A stretch of 64,000 nt of DNA from Halolamina sp. CBA1230 (GTDB lineage Archaea; Halobacteriota; Halobacteria; Halobacteriales; Haloferacaceae). Below are positions 50,050-59,248 of the stretch, piece after piece. The stretch spans positions 1,302,001 through 1,366,000 of the forward strand of contig NZ_CP054587.1 of NCBI RefSeq assembly GCF_002025255.2. The letters run 5' to 3'. Position 1 is the first letter of the stretch, and each line of letters opens with the position of its first letter. The notes under the pieces are model-generated. The model was not told the origin of the DNA. It ran no database searches and worked only from the letters and a program-made list of their open reading frames with translations. The translations under genes were made by a program, and so were the position numbers.

Positions 50050-51081
50050 ATGGCAGAAGACGACCTCGAAAGCCTGCCCGGCGTCGGCCCCGCAACCGCA
50101 GACAAGCTCACCGACGCTGGCTTCGACAGCTATCAGAGCATCGCCGTCGCGAGCCCCGGTGAGCTCTCCAACTCCGCGGACGTGGGCGACTCCACGGCCG
50201 CCGACGTGATCAACGCCGCCCGGGAGGCCGCCGACGTCGGCGGCTTCGAGACGGGCGCGGCCGTGCTCGAGCGCCGCGAACGCATCGGGAAGCTCTCCTG
50301 GCAGATCGACGAGGTGGACGAGCTGCTCGGCGGCGGGATCGAGACCCAGTCGATCACCGAGGTGTACGGGGAGTTCGGCTCCGGGAAGTCCCAGGTCACC
50401 CACCAGATGTCCGTCAACGTCCAGCTCTCCAAGGAGAACGGCGGGCTCGACGGCGGCGCCATCTTCATCGACACCGAGGACACGTTCCGCCCCGAGCGGA
50501 TCGACGACATGATCCGGGGGCTCGACGACGAGATCATCGCCGACGAGCTCGAGCGCCGCGAGATCGAGGGCGAGCCCGGCGACGAGGAGACGATGGAGCA
50601 GCTGCTCGAGTCGTTCCTCGACAACATCCACGTCGCGAAGGCGTTCAACGCCAACCACCAGATGCTGCTGGCGGAGAAGGCACTCGAACTCACGAAGGAG
50701 CACCAGGAGGACGACTGGCCGGTGCGCCTGCTCTGTGTCGACTCGCTGACCGCCCACTTCCGTGCGGAGTACGTCGGCCGTGGCGAGCTGGCCGAGCGCC
50801 AGCAGAAGCTCAACAAACACCTCCACGAGCTCGACAAGGTCGGCAACCTCCACAACGTCGCCGTCCTCGTCACCAACCAGGTCGCCTCCAACCCCGACTC
50901 CTACTTCGGCGACCCGACCCAGCCCATCGGCGGGAACATCCTGGGCCACAAGTCCACGTTCCGCATGTACCTCCGCAAATCCAAGGGTGACAAGCGGATC
51001 GTCCGCCTGGTCGACGCGCCCAACCTCGCCGACGGCGAGGCCGTCATGCGCGTCCAGGACGGCGGTCTGAAACCCGAGTAA
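50050..51081 (+). CDS. radA: DNA repair and recombination protein RadA
   Basis: 343 residues. An N-terminal HhH domain ([20 protein letters not shown]) precedes the RecA core. Walker A GEFGSGKS at 107-114, Walker [12 protein letters not shown] near 225, and the L2-region [24 protein letters not shown]. It forms filaments on single-stranded DNA and drives strand exchange. TATA-like GGTTTATCC is about 30 nt before the ATG, and a GGAGGAG run lies directly ahead of it, so both leaderless and SD use are possible. Confidence 0.97.
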   Translation: MAEDDLESLPGVGPATADKLTDAGFDSYQSIAVASPGELSNSADVGDSTAADVINAAREAADVGGFETGAAVLERRERIGKLSWQIDEVDELLGGGIETQSITEVYGEFGSGKSQVTHQMSVNVQLSKENGGLDGGAIFIDTEDTFRPERIDDMIRGLDDEIIADELERREIEGEPGDEETMEQLLESFLDNIHVAKAFNANHQMLLAEKALELTKEHQEDDWPVRLLCVDSLTAHFRAEYVGRGELAERQQKLNKHLHELDKVGNLHNVAVLVTNQVASNPDSYFGDPTQPIGGNILGHKSTFRMYLRKSKGDKRIVRLVDAPNLADGEAVMRVQDGGLKPE

Positions 51082-51097
51082 CCCTCTTTTCGCGGTT

Positions 51098-51322
51098 CTA
51101 CTCGTCCGTCCGGGACGGCAGCGCGTCGACGTCCGCCGCCGTCGCGTCCCGGTCGTCGGGTAGCTGTTCGATGCAGTCGAAACAGAGGAAGAACTCCTCC
51201 CCAGCAGCGAGTTCGAGATCCATCCCCTGGGTCGGTCCGTCGTTGTTGAACGACCAGAAGTCGCCGATGCCGCCGCCGATGCGGACCCGTCGGTCACAGC
51301 CGTCACAGCGCTGGGTAGCCAT
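51098..51322 (-). CDS. Small zinc-binding protein, DUF7561-like
   Basis: 74 residues: MATQRCDGCDRRVRIGGGIGDFWSF, then EEFFLCFDCIEQLPDD. Two CxxC pairs and the conserved GGIGDFWSF loop mark a conserved haloarchaeal family of unknown function. Convergent with radA, 16 bp between the stops. Confidence 0.75.
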   Translation of the reverse strand: MATQRCDGCDRRVRIGGGIGDFWSFNNDGPTQGMDLELAAGEEFFLCFDCIEQLPDDRDATAADVDALPSRTDE

Positions 51323-51413
51323 CGACGCCGCTTCGGGACCAAGGCGGTTAGGCTCTCCGGCGTCGACAGCGCTACCGCTACGCGATCAGGCTGCCGGGGA
51401 GGAAGAGTTCGGG

Positions 51414-51587
51414 TCAGTCGTCTTTGATTTTCTCGAACTGGTCAAGCAGCGCCTCGGCGGAGTCGCCCGAGTCGTAGCTGACGGTCCCGGTGAACTCCTC
51501 CTCGCCCTCCTCGAAGTCGGCGTCGGCCTGGGAGGTCAGTCGCTCGCGGCGTTCGTGTTCTCCCTCATCATAGGCACCAAATGACAT
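51414..51587 (-). CDS. Small acidic DUF5786-like protein
   Basis: 57 residues, very acidic: MSFGAYDEGEHERRERLTSQ, then EEEFTGTVSYDSGDSAEALL and a C-terminal LDQFEKIKDD. This pattern is a conserved short haloarchaeal protein of unknown function. The region before the ATG is AT-rich (TGCATATACGTATC) and likely holds its promoter. Confidence 0.8.
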   Translation of the reverse strand: MSFGAYDEGEHERRERLTSQADADFEEGEEEFTGTVSYDSGDSAEALLDQFEKIKDD

Positions 51588-51712
51588 GGTAACTAGTCAC
51601 TTTGTGGCTGTCTTGCATATACGTATCGGTTAGTTTCAAGGTCGGCCGCCGTGGGGACCGGATACTGCCGACGCCTCGAAACGTGTAAACCGCCGCGTCG
51701 CCGAGGAAACGT

Positions 51713-52729
51713 GTGGCAAAGCCGCTTCGGTTCCGATACGCCCCCGGTTCGTGGTCCGAGGCGCGCGTTCGTAACGAGCTCCTACAGGCGCTTCAGGCCA
51801 ACATCGGGGCGGAGATGACCGACCCGTGGTATCGGCCGCCGGAGGGGATCGACGCCGTCAGGTTCGAGATGGACAACGGCGACATCGCGCTGTTCTGCTG
51901 GGACGACGACACCGGCTACTGGCTGGGCAACACAGAGACCCCCTCCACGCTCTGGCGCACGGACAAACGGGGGTTCGAGGAGGTACCCTACCCGATCCGG
52001 CGCTGGGCCGAGCGGGAGCTGCTCGCTCAGCTGACCGAGGAATCGCCATGGCTCGAGGAGTACCCCCACGTCTCCTGGTTCTTCCTCCCCGTGTTCCTCT
52101 CGAAGGACGGTCGGGAGACCACCCGAGAGTTCTTCCGCGACCACGCCGCCGGCTTTCCCGACGCCGACCGCGACGAGGCGCTGGCGTTCTACGAGGAGCT
52201 GCTGTCCTCGGGCGCGCTCGACGAGTACCGCGAGACGATGGCCGGGAAGCTCGGCACCTCCGAGACGATGGATCTCACCCGGATGTCCGCGACGATGGGG
52301 GAGTTCAACGCCGCCGCCCTCCTGCTCCGGGCGGGGTACGACGTGACGCCGGAGGCGGCGGTGACGACCGGCCACTCGATCGACTACCGCGCCAGCCGCG
52401 ACGACGACGACGAGGCCAGCCTGGTCGAAGTGACCCGGCCGCTCCCGCCGAAACACCGATCCGCGGGGTCGCCGATCACCGCGATCCGCGAGACCGCGGA
52501 GACGAAATCCACCGGACAACTGGAGGAGCACGGCGGCGGCGTCACGCTGTTCGTCGACTGCACCTCGTTCCCCGACGACGACTGGCTGGCCATCGCGGGC
52601 GAGCAGCCAGACGTCCGCCACCGCCCGGCGGTCGTGTTCCGCATGCGCCCTTCGGGGCAGGCCGAGGCCTACCGGAAGGGCGGGCTCCCGCTCGACCTCG
52701 GCGACGCCGTCGAGTGGGTCGACGAGTAA
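51713..52729 (+). CDS. DUF5784-like haloarchaeal protein
   Basis: 338 residues with a GTG start (AKPLRFRYAPGSWSEARVRNELL). Soluble, acidic. Conserved-looking stretches: DMDNGDIALFCWDDDTGYWLG-type segment near 55, WFFLPVFLSKDGRETTREFFRDH, MSATMGEFNAAALLLRAGYDVTPE, SIDYRASRDDDDEASLVEVTRPLPP. The last, with D..ExT, recalls a restriction-endonuclease-like core but this is weak. Function unknown. Confidence 0.78.
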   Translation: MAKPLRFRYAPGSWSEARVRNELLQALQANIGAEMTDPWYRPPEGIDAVRFEMDNGDIALFCWDDDTGYWLGNTETPSTLWRTDKRGFEEVPYPIRRWAERELLAQLTEESPWLEEYPHVSWFFLPVFLSKDGRETTREFFRDHAAGFPDADRDEALAFYEELLSSGALDEYRETMAGKLGTSETMDLTRMSATMGEFNAAALLLRAGYDVTPEAAVTTGHSIDYRASRDDDDEASLVEVTRPLPPKHRSAGSPITAIRETAETKSTGQLEEHGGGVTLFVDCTSFPDDDWLAIAGEQPDVRHRPAVVFRMRPSGQAEAYRKGGLPLDLGDAVEWVDE

Positions 52730-52770
52730 CACCGCAAGCGGTTTCTCCCGCGGCCGACAGGTTCGGGGCA

Positions 52771-53604
52771 ATGAGCGTCGTCGCCGACCTCCACACCCAC
52801 ACCACCGTCTCCGACGGCAGCTTCTCGCTCGACGGCCTGATCGAGACCGCCCGCGAGGCGGGACTCGACGCCGTCGCCGTCACCGACCACGACCGCTACC
52901 ACCCCGAACTCTCCGTCCCCGTCGAACGACGAGGGGACCTGCTCGTCGTCCGCGGGATCGAGCTCCGCGTCGAGACCGCCGAGGAACGCGTCGACCTGCT
53001 CGGCTACGGGCTCGAACCCACGGACGCGCTGACGGCGGAGGTCGAACGCCTCCAGCAGGACCGCATCGACCGCGGGCGCCGGATCGTCGAGAACGTCGAG
53101 GCCGAGTTGGGCGTCGACCTCGGGATCGAACCCCACCCGGGGCTGGGTCGCCCGCATATCGCCCGGGCGGTCGTCGAGAGCGACGCCGACTACGACGCCG
53201 TTGGCGAGGTGTTCGACGACCTGATCGGCGACGACTGCTCCTGTTACGTCGCCAGGAACGTTCCCGACTTCGGGACCGGGCGGGAGCTGCTCGAGGAAGC
53301 GTGCGCGTTCGTCGGCCTCGCCCACCCGCTGCGGTACGACGACCCCGAGGCCGCGCTGGAGCTCACCGCCGACCTCGACGCCGTCGAGCGCTACTACCCG
53401 TACGACCGCCCGGTGTCGCCCGACGACGCCGAGGCGCTCGATCCCCGACCCGTCGAGGCCGCCATCGCGGCGCACGACCTGCTCGCGACCGGCGGCACCG
53501 ACGCTCACGATGAGGAGTTGGCGGTCGACGGGCTCCCGCAGGGCGCGTGGGAGCGCGTCCGCGAGCGCCTGCCGGAGCCGGTCGAACCCGCGGAGAGTAA
53601 CTGA
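52771..53604 (+). CDS. PHP domain phosphoesterase
   Basis: 277 residues. VVADLHTHTTVSDGSFSLDGLIETA and AVAVTDHDRY hold PHP metal motifs I and II, VVRGIELRV the Glu, GLAHPLRYDD and GGTDAHDEE the later His/Asp ligands. Members are nucleotide or 3',5'-phosphatases such as the YciV/TrpH group. It probably hydrolyses a small phosphate compound. Start MSVVADLHTH lies 41 bp after the DUF5784-like gene. Confidence 0.88.
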   Translation: MSVVADLHTHTTVSDGSFSLDGLIETAREAGLDAVAVTDHDRYHPELSVPVERRGDLLVVRGIELRVETAEERVDLLGYGLEPTDALTAEVERLQQDRIDRGRRIVENVEAELGVDLGIEPHPGLGRPHIARAVVESDADYDAVGEVFDDLIGDDCSCYVARNVPDFGTGRELLEEACAFVGLAHPLRYDDPEAALELTADLDAVERYYPYDRPVSPDDAEALDPRPVEAAIAAHDLLATGGTDAHDEELAVDGLPQGAWERVRERLPEPVEPAESN

Positions 53605-53632
53605 TTTACCCGCCTCGCCGGTAACCCGGATC

Positions 53633-54154
53633 GTGAACGAGGGGATCGTCGCCGAGATGCCGGGCTGGCTCCAGTCGCTGTTGACCTCGGAGTGGGCCTA
53701 CGTCGTCCTGTTCGGCGTGTTCGTGCTGGAGGGGGCGATGCTGATGTACTTCGTGCCCAGCGAACTCATCGTCCCGGGGTCGCTGGCGCTGCTGGGCCAC
53801 GGCCCGGACGAGCTCCTGCCGGTGCTCGCCGTCGCCGTCCTCGGCGCCACGATCGGGCAGGTCGCACTGTTCACGGTCGCGAGACGGGCCGGTCGGGAGT
53901 ACCTCCTCCAGAACCGCTGGTTCCGCGTGAGCGAGCGCACGCTCACGCGGTTCGACGGCTGGTTCGACCGTTGGGGCGGCTACGCGGTCACGGGGAGCAA
54001 CGCGATGCTGTTCACTCGCGGGATGTTGACGGTGCCGGCGGGGCTGGCGACGATGGACCGCAAACGGTTCGTCGCGCTGTCGGCGCTGGGGACGCTGCTG
54101 TTCGAGTCCTGGCTCGCGGCGCTGTACGTGTTCGGCGTCGACGTACTCTGGTAA
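53633..54154 (+). CDS. DedA/VTT-domain membrane protein
   Basis: 173 residues from a GTG at 53633; an ATG at 53657 is possible. SEWAYVVLFGVFVLEGAMLMYFVPSELIVPGSLALLGHG resembles the DedA motif for membrane re-entrant loops, and GSNAMLFTRGMLTVPAGLATMDRKRF matches the R..P loop. DedA proteins act in lipid scrambling or transport and proton-linked drug tolerance in bacteria. Role here unknown. Confidence 0.83.
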   Translation: MNEGIVAEMPGWLQSLLTSEWAYVVLFGVFVLEGAMLMYFVPSELIVPGSLALLGHGPDELLPVLAVAVLGATIGQVALFTVARRAGREYLLQNRWFRVSERTLTRFDGWFDRWGGYAVTGSNAMLFTRGMLTVPAGLATMDRKRFVALSALGTLLFESWLAALYVFGVDVLW

Positions 54155-54200
54155 ACCGGGCGGGCGCTCCCCCCACTATCCGACGATACCCCGACCGACT

Positions 54201-54365
54201 TCACTCGGCGCGGTCGATCTCGGTCTGCTCGCGCAGCGCTTCCAGGCCGTCGTCGTCGGCGAGCTCCTCGACGCGCTCCTGGAAGTGCTGCTCACAGAGG
54301 CCGACCTTGACACCGTCCGTCTCCGCGGCGTAGACGGCGTCGTCCTCACAGTAGTGGCACTTCAT
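54201..54365 (-). CDS. Small DUF6757-like zinc protein
   Basis: 54 residues: MKCHYCEDDAVYAAETDGVK, LCEQHFQERVEELADDDG, ALREQTEIDRAE. CxxC plus CxxH make one zinc site; the rest is an acidic helix. Short conserved haloarchaeal family, no known function. It faces hemB, whose ATG is 90 bp away on the other strand. Confidence 0.8.
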   Translation of the reverse strand: MKCHYCEDDAVYAAETDGVKVGLCEQHFQERVEELADDDGLEALREQTEIDRAE

Positions 54366-54455
54366 ACCCAACGCTACACGTCCCAGTCGGTTAAGAACGC
54401 GGGTAGCGGTCGGCGGGAACGACGCGGTTTTGCCCCCGGGGCGTCTGCCACCGAC

Positions 54456-55460
54456 ATGGAGCAGATCCCCCGTCCCGGCCGCGACGACGCCCGCCGCCCC
54501 CGGCGGCTACGGGCCGACGGCGTCCGGTCGCTCGTCAGCGAGACCGACCTCTCCGCGTCGGACCTGATCGCGCCCGTGTTCGTCGACGCCACCACCGACG
54601 AGCGCGTGCCGATCGAGTCGATGCCCGGCCACGAGCGCGTCCCCGTCGACGAGGCTGTCGCCCGCGTCGAGGAAGTCCGTGAGACGGGCGTCGAGGCGGT
54701 GATGGTGTTCGGCATCCCCGAGTTCAAGGACGACCGCGGCACCCGCGCGTACGCCGAGAACGGCGTCGTCCAGCGTGCAGTCCGGCAGATCACGGCGGAG
54801 ACGGACGCCTACGTGATCACGGACGTCTGCCTGTGTGAGTACACCGATCACGGCCACTGCGGGGTCGTCGAGGCCGACGCTGACGAGGACCCCCACCTCA
54901 CGGTCCGGAACGACGAGAGCGTCGAACTGCTGGCCGAGACGGCCGTCTCCCACGCCGAAGCGGGGGCGGACATGGTCGCGCCATCGGCGAGCCTCGACGG
55001 GATGGTGGGTGCGATCCGCGACGGCCTCGGTTCGGCGGGGTTCGGCGACCTCCCGATCATGTCCTACGCCGCGAAGTACGAGTCGGCGTTCTACGGCCCG
55101 TTCCGCGACGCGGCCGACGGCGCGCCAGCCTTCGGCGACCGCCGACACTACCAGATGGACCCCGCCAATTCCCGAGAAGCCCGCCGCGAGGTCGAACTGG
55201 ACGTCGAGGAGGGCGCCGACGTGCTGATGGTCAAGCCAGCGCTCCCCTACCTCGACATCGTCGCCGACGTGCGCCGCGAGCACGACCACCCCGTGGCGGC
55301 GTACAACGTCTCCGGCGAGTACGCGATGCTGCACGCCGCCGCGGAGAAGGGCTGGCTCGACCTCGAGGCGGTCGCTCACGAGTCGTTGCTGTCGATCAAG
55401 CGTGCCGGCGCAGACCTGATCCTCACCTACTTCGCGGAGGACGTGGCCGAGTCGCTCTGA
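54456..55460 (+). CDS. hemB: Porphobilinogen synthase (delta-aminolevulinic acid dehydratase)
   Basis: 334 residues from the ATG at 54456 (MEQIPRPGRDDARRPRRLR). VCLCEYTDHGHCG gives the zinc cysteines 125, 127 and 135. The Schiff-base lysines are Lys207 in SYAAKYES and Lys260 in VLMVKPALPYLD. It joins two aminolevulinate molecules in tetrapyrrole synthesis. No other hem gene is adjacent. Confidence 0.95.
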   Translation: MEQIPRPGRDDARRPRRLRADGVRSLVSETDLSASDLIAPVFVDATTDERVPIESMPGHERVPVDEAVARVEEVRETGVEAVMVFGIPEFKDDRGTRAYAENGVVQRAVRQITAETDAYVITDVCLCEYTDHGHCGVVEADADEDPHLTVRNDESVELLAETAVSHAEAGADMVAPSASLDGMVGAIRDGLGSAGFGDLPIMSYAAKYESAFYGPFRDAADGAPAFGDRRHYQMDPANSREARREVELDVEEGADVLMVKPALPYLDIVADVRREHDHPVAAYNVSGEYAMLHAAAEKGWLDLEAVAHESLLSIKRAGADLILTYFAEDVAESL

Positions 55461-55657
55461 GACGGCGTGTCGGCACGGACCGTACAGGCGGCGTCCCCGG
55501 GTGTCACCGCTCGCAGGTCCGGGATGGATCCCCTCCTTCTCTCGTAGTCGGAGGTGGTGTTCATCATCCAGAGCCTGCCGTGGGATCGGTGGTGAACACG
55601 GAGTGGACAATAGCGTCCGCTCGGAGGGAGAGTACTCTGAAAAGTCGAGACCGTCCT

Positions 55658-55676
55658 CTGTCGCTGTGAGCGACAG
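55658..55676 (-). terminator. 3' hairpin of the cold-shock protein gene
   Basis: CTGTCGCT and AGCGACAG form a perfect 8-bp stem with a GTG loop, 13 bp after the stop codon. Likely an mRNA 3' end or stabiliser; no T run follows on the minus strand. Confidence 0.4.
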
Positions 55677-55689
55677 GTGTGTCTCGGTG

Positions 55690-55896
55690 TTACTGTCGGA
55701 CGACGTTCGCTGCGCGGGGCCCCTTGGGGGAGGACTCGATGTCGAACTCGATCTCGGTTCCTTCCGTGAGGTCCTCGCCGCCGACATCCTCCATATGGAA
55801 GAACACGTCTTCGTCGTCATCGAGGTCGCCGTCGTCAGTCGAAATGAAACCGTAGCCGCCCGTATCGTTGAAGAAATCAACCTTACCGTTTGCCAT
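55690..55896 (-). CDS. Cold-shock domain protein
   Basis: 68 residues. MANGKVDFFNDTGGYGFIST has the RNP1-type GYGFI motif and DVFFHMEDV is RNP2. The family's usual length is about 65-70. Between the motifs an acidic run (DDGDLDDDED) is a halophilic change. It binds single-stranded RNA or DNA as a chaperone. A hairpin lies just after its stop. Confidence 0.92.
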   Translation of the reverse strand: MANGKVDFFNDTGGYGFISTDDGDLDDDEDVFFHMEDVGGEDLTEGTEIEFDIESSPKGPRAANVVRQ

Positions 55897-56108
55897 TACA
55901 ACCAAACGGAGGGTGGTGTGCGGGATAACCCTTCCGAGGGTCGAGGTACCACGACTCCCCGCGTCGCGTTCGGAGGAGCTACTCAGCGATCCCGCTCTTC
56001 GTGATCGGGAACAAACGAAGCGGCAGTACCAGCCACTACTCTCGCCGGCGCTCTCGGTTCGTCGCCGACGAACCAAACGGTTTTGCGTCGCCGTGCAGAC
56101 TCCCACCC

Positions 56109-56516
56109 ATGGAGCCGTTCGACCGCGTGCTCGTCGCCGTCGACGGGAGCGAGGAGTCGACTCGGGCCGTCGAGTACGCCGTGACGGTCGCCGACGCCTA
56201 CGACGCTGCGGTCCACGTCGTCTACGTACTCGGCGAGGACGTCGCGGACAACTACGAGGCCGAGGGGTACGCCGACACCGCCGAGGAGATCGCCGAGGAG
56301 CGCGGCGTCGACGTCTCGACCTCGACGGTCTCGGGGTTCTCGAAGAGTCGCCTCTCCCAGCACCCCGGCAGCGTCGTGCTCGACACCGCCGAGGAGGTCG
56401 GCGCCGACTTCCTCGTCGTCCCGCGGGAGCCACAGACCGGCAGCCGGGCGGCGGTACTGGAGAAGACGGCGGAGTACGTGCTGCGCTACGCGAGTCAGCC
56501 GGTGCTCTCGGTCTGA
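56109..56516 (+). CDS. Universal stress protein family protein
   Basis: 135 residues from the ATG at 56109. RVLVAVDGSEESTRAVEYAV is the typical UspA start and EVGADFLVVPREP the later strand. The C-terminal ATP-loop GxxGxxxxxxxxxGS is largely missing (EPQTGSRAAVLEKTAEYVL), so it may not bind ATP. Its 3' end overlaps the convergent acetyltransferase gene by 22 bp. Confidence 0.87.
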   Translation: MEPFDRVLVAVDGSEESTRAVEYAVTVADAYDAAVHVVYVLGEDVADNYEAEGYADTAEEIAEERGVDVSTSTVSGFSKSRLSQHPGSVVLDTAEEVGADFLVVPREPQTGSRAAVLEKTAEYVLRYASQPVLSV

Positions 56517-57058
56517 GCGTCGAGCCGGATCGCCATCTCCAGTTCGAAGCTCTCGGCGTCGGTGGTCTCGAACCCGATCTTCTCGTACAGCCCCACCGCC
56601 GCCCGGTTCCAGCGCTCGACAGTGAGCCAGACCTGTGAGATCCCCTGCTCGGCGCCGTAGCCCAGCGCGGACTCGATCAGCGCGGTGCCGATGCCTGCAC
56701 CCTGGTGGGACTGGAGCACGAAGATCGCGAGCTCGTACGGCGACTCCGTCCCGTTTTCGGGCACCAGCGTCACGTGGCCGACGACGTCGTCGCCGTCCCA
56801 CGCGAACACGTTGAAACACTCCTCGGAGAGGATTCGGTCGAGCCAGCCGCTCAACTTCGAGGGACGGCTCGGTGGGATCCCCTGTGCGCGGTCGGCGGGG
56901 TCGAACGACTCGTACATCGCCCGCAGCGCCTCGCGTTCCTCGTCGCTGCCGCCGTAGGCACGGATACTGATCTCCCGTCCCTCGGCGTCCTCGACGCTCT
57001 GTGGCGGCGACGGCAGGCCGTCGACCGGCTCGTCGGGGTAGCGGTCTGGTCCGGTCAT
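56495..57058 (-). CDS. GNAT family N-acetyltransferase
   Basis: 187 residues from the ATG at 57058; a GTG two codons earlier is possible. FAWDGDDVVGHVTLVPENG and LAIFVLQSHQGAGIGTALIESAL contain the acetyl-CoA loop (QGAGIG), followed by ISQVWLTVERWNRAAVGLYEKIGFE, the typical GNAT end. Substrate unknown. It starts two bases after the upstream stress-protein gene, so cotranscribed. Confidence 0.88.
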   Translation of the reverse strand: MTGPDRYPDEPVDGLPSPPQSVEDAEGREISIRAYGGSDEEREALRAMYESFDPADRAQGIPPSRPSKLSGWLDRILSEECFNVFAWDGDDVVGHVTLVPENGTESPYELAIFVLQSHQGAGIGTALIESALGYGAEQGISQVWLTVERWNRAAVGLYEKIGFETTDAESFELEMAIRLDAQTESTG

Positions 57059-57060
57059 GC

Positions 57061-57429
57061 TCACCGAACCAGCCTGACGGTCGTGTGCGCGTTCAGCAGG
57101 ACGAACTCCGCGATACTGCCCACGTTGATCTTCCCCATCGGACTGGTCTGACCGCCGCCCAGCGCGATCTCGTCGAACCCTTCGCGCTCGGCGATGTCGA
57201 CCAGTTCGCTGCCCGGGTCGCCCTCGATCTGTCGGACCTCCGCGTCCAGCCCGGCGTCGTCGAGCTCCTCGCGGGCTCGCTCGGCGATCTCCTCGCGCGA
57301 ACGGGGCGATCGCGGGTTCTCGACGATCGCGATCGTGAGCTCGTCGCCGACGTCGGCCGCACGACCGACGACGCGTTCCAGCGCCCGGATCGAGTCGTCG
57401 CTCCCGCCGATGCCGAGCAGCACCTTCAT
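57061..57429 (-). CDS. Universal stress protein (UspA-like)
   Basis: 122 residues from the ATG at 57429 (MKVLLGIGGSDDSIRALERV). GFDEIALGGGQTSPMGKINVGSIAEFVL keeps the G..G..GS phosphate loop, unlike the neighbouring stress protein at 56109. It is the first gene of a pair with the acetyltransferase. Confidence 0.85.
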   Translation of the reverse strand: MKVLLGIGGSDDSIRALERVVGRAADVGDELTIAIVENPRSPRSREEIAERAREELDDAGLDAEVRQIEGDPGSELVDIAEREGFDEIALGGGQTSPMGKINVGSIAEFVLLNAHTTVRLVR

Positions 57430-57525
57430 GCTCGGCGGCACGACCGCTCGGCTGATAAACCCCGCGGGCCGGATCGGCCGGTCGCGGTGGACAGCCCTAT
57501 GTCCGTGGCTGTGTCAGGGGGAGGC

Positions 57526-58293
57526 ATGAGCGACGATCCGACGCCGGCGGGGGGCGACGACACGAGCGACCGCGAGTTCGAGATGGCGGGCGAAACGGCG
57601 AGTGACCCCGCCGAGAACGGGAGCGGCGACGAGGGGGTGGCCGACTCGGTGGGCACCGACGCCGACACCGAACGCGACGGCGCCGATACCGAACGCGCCG
57701 ACGCCGACACTGAGAGCGAGGAAGCGGGGAGTCCGACCGCCTCGCACGACGTGGAGCTGCCCGAGGACGTGCCGGAGGACGTCGCCGAGTACGAGCGATT
57801 CACCAAGATGGATCGCGCGGACTACGACCGCGTCAACGAGTTCCTCCGGGATCGCACGTACATCACCGCCCGGGAGTGGGCGATCGCCCGGCTCTGTGCG
57901 GACTTCCGGACCGAGACGGGCGTCGAGATGACCAAGATCGGCGAGAACCTCCCGCGGCTGGTGCCGTTCATGACGGACACGTACACGCCGCAGGCGGTGA
58001 ACCAGGCCCGCGCCTCCTTCGAGGAGAAAGTCACCAAGGCGGGTGCAACCTTCCTCTACGGCGCGATGTCGGGGTTCTACACCGCCGAGGAGCTCGACGA
58101 GACGATGTACGAGGTGACCGAGATCGCGAAGTTCCTGCTCGAGGTCGAGGGCGTGGATCTCTCCGTCGAGGAGGAGCTGGAGGCGGAGGACGAGATATCG
58201 CGGGTGATGCGCGAGGTGCGGGAGGCGTCGGCGGAGGTGCGCGGCGAGGAGGTGAAGTGCCCCGAGTGCGGGCACGTCCACGAGACGGAGTAG
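57526..58293 (+). CDS. DUF5806-like haloarchaeal protein
   Basis: 255 residues. The first ~85 are low-complexity acidic repeats (DADTERDGADTERADADTES). The folded part starts at DVPEDVAEYERFTKMDRADYDRVNEFLRDR, then ITAREWAIARLCADFRTETGVEMTKIGENLPRLVPFMTDTYTPQAVNQAR and AGATFLYGAMSGFYTAEELDE. The end CPECGHVHETE has one CxxC and a His. Conserved haloarchaeal family, function unknown. Confidence 0.83.
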   Translation: MSDDPTPAGGDDTSDREFEMAGETASDPAENGSGDEGVADSVGTDADTERDGADTERADADTESEEAGSPTASHDVELPEDVPEDVAEYERFTKMDRADYDRVNEFLRDRTYITAREWAIARLCADFRTETGVEMTKIGENLPRLVPFMTDTYTPQAVNQARASFEEKVTKAGATFLYGAMSGFYTAEELDETMYEVTEIAKFLLEVEGVDLSVEEELEAEDEISRVMREVREASAEVRGEEVKCPECGHVHETE

Positions 58294-58339
58294 CGTCAGT
58301 ACCGGTGTTTTTTCTCACTTCGGTTTTATTCGGTAAGTA

Positions 58340-58762
58340 ATGTCTGGGCGGCTTCGAACGATGCTCGGGGAGTCGCTGACGACGGTGACCGTCGTCGGCG
58401 TCGCCTACCTCGCGCTCGTCGTCACGATCGGCGTCGCGTTCGGGTGGTACCCGTCAGTTGGGGATCTGCTTTCGCTTGCGAGCCCGTTCTTTGGGTTCAT
58501 GCCCACGCTGGCCGGGACCCTCGGCGTGTTCCTCGTCGGTGCCGTGCCGGCGTACCTCTACGACCGGGCTGGCCTCGTCCTTCCGGCGCTCGTGCCAGTT
58601 GCGTTCCTCGTGCTGATCGCGGACACGGCCAATCCGGAGAGCTACACGGTGCTCGTCTTCTTCTACCCGCCGCTGGTCGCGGCTGTGGCGGCCGTACTGG
58701 GAATCATCGAGTCTGCTGTTCGAAGCGTGGCCGGCGAGTCGGATGGTGTCGACGCTCAGTGA
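58340..58762 (+). CDS. Small membrane protein, unknown function
   Basis: 140 residues with about four helices: VTVVGVAYLALVVTIGVAFG, FGFMPTLAGTLGVFLVGAVP, LVLPALVPVAFLVLIADTAN and TVLVFFYPPLVAAVAAVLGI. No recognised family. Its end overlaps the convergent winged-helix gene by 7 bp. The start follows an AT-rich GGTTTTATTCGG element. Confidence 0.7.
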   Translation: MSGRLRTMLGESLTTVTVVGVAYLALVVTIGVAFGWYPSVGDLLSLASPFFGFMPTLAGTLGVFLVGAVPAYLYDRAGLVLPALVPVAFLVLIADTANPESYTVLVFFYPPLVAAVAAVLGIIESAVRSVAGESDGVDAQ

Positions 58763-59028
58763 AGGCCCATCGCTTCGGCGTCGAGTTCGGTCTCGACGTA
58801 GTCCCGGCCGTGGTCGGTGATGATGTAGCAGGACGCCACCTCGTCGAGTCGGCGGACGAGTCGGGTGTCCAGGAGCTCTCGGACGGCGTCGAGGACGGCG
58901 GTTCGGCTGGGCGGGTCGTCCATCCGGTCGTCGAGGTTGGCGGCGATGCCGCTGGGGGAGATGCCCACGCCGGACTGGTAGAGCAGTCGGAGCGTGGGAG
59001 CGACGGCGTCTGAGTCGAACTCGGGCAT
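58756..59028 (-). CDS. Small winged-helix protein
   Basis: 90 residues: VAPTLRLLYQSGVGISPSGIAANL, SRTAVLDAVRELLDTRLVRRLDEVASCYIITDHGRDYV. This is a single winged-helix domain of the MarR/PadR-like type common in haloarchaea. The wing (EVASCYIITDHGRDYVE) is clear. Target unknown. Confidence 0.78.
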   Translation of the reverse strand: MPEFDSDAVAPTLRLLYQSGVGISPSGIAANLDDRMDDPPSRTAVLDAVRELLDTRLVRRLDEVASCYIITDHGRDYVETELDAEAMGLH

Positions 59029-59131
59029 CGATCGGTGGTTGTGGCGTGTGGGTGAAAACGTTCGTTGTTCGTCGGTGTCGACGTTGGCTTCGATACCGTC
59101 TCTCGACTCGTCGATTACGCGACGGCGACGG

Positions 59132-59248
59132 CATCTCGATCGTTGGCAACTGGGACAGCAACCGCAACAGCATCTCGACCGTTAGCAACCGGGACAGCAA
59201 CCGCAACGGCATCTCAACCGTTGGCAACTGGGACAGCAACCGCAACAG
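59132..59248 (+). repeat. Three 39-bp tandem repeats flanking element copy C
   Basis: Units at 59132-59170, 59171-59209 and 59210-59248. Each starts CATCTC[GA]A and runs through GGGACAGCAACCGCAAC. Units differ at only a few bases. The last merges into the element's terminal inverted repeat. Confidence 0.88.
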
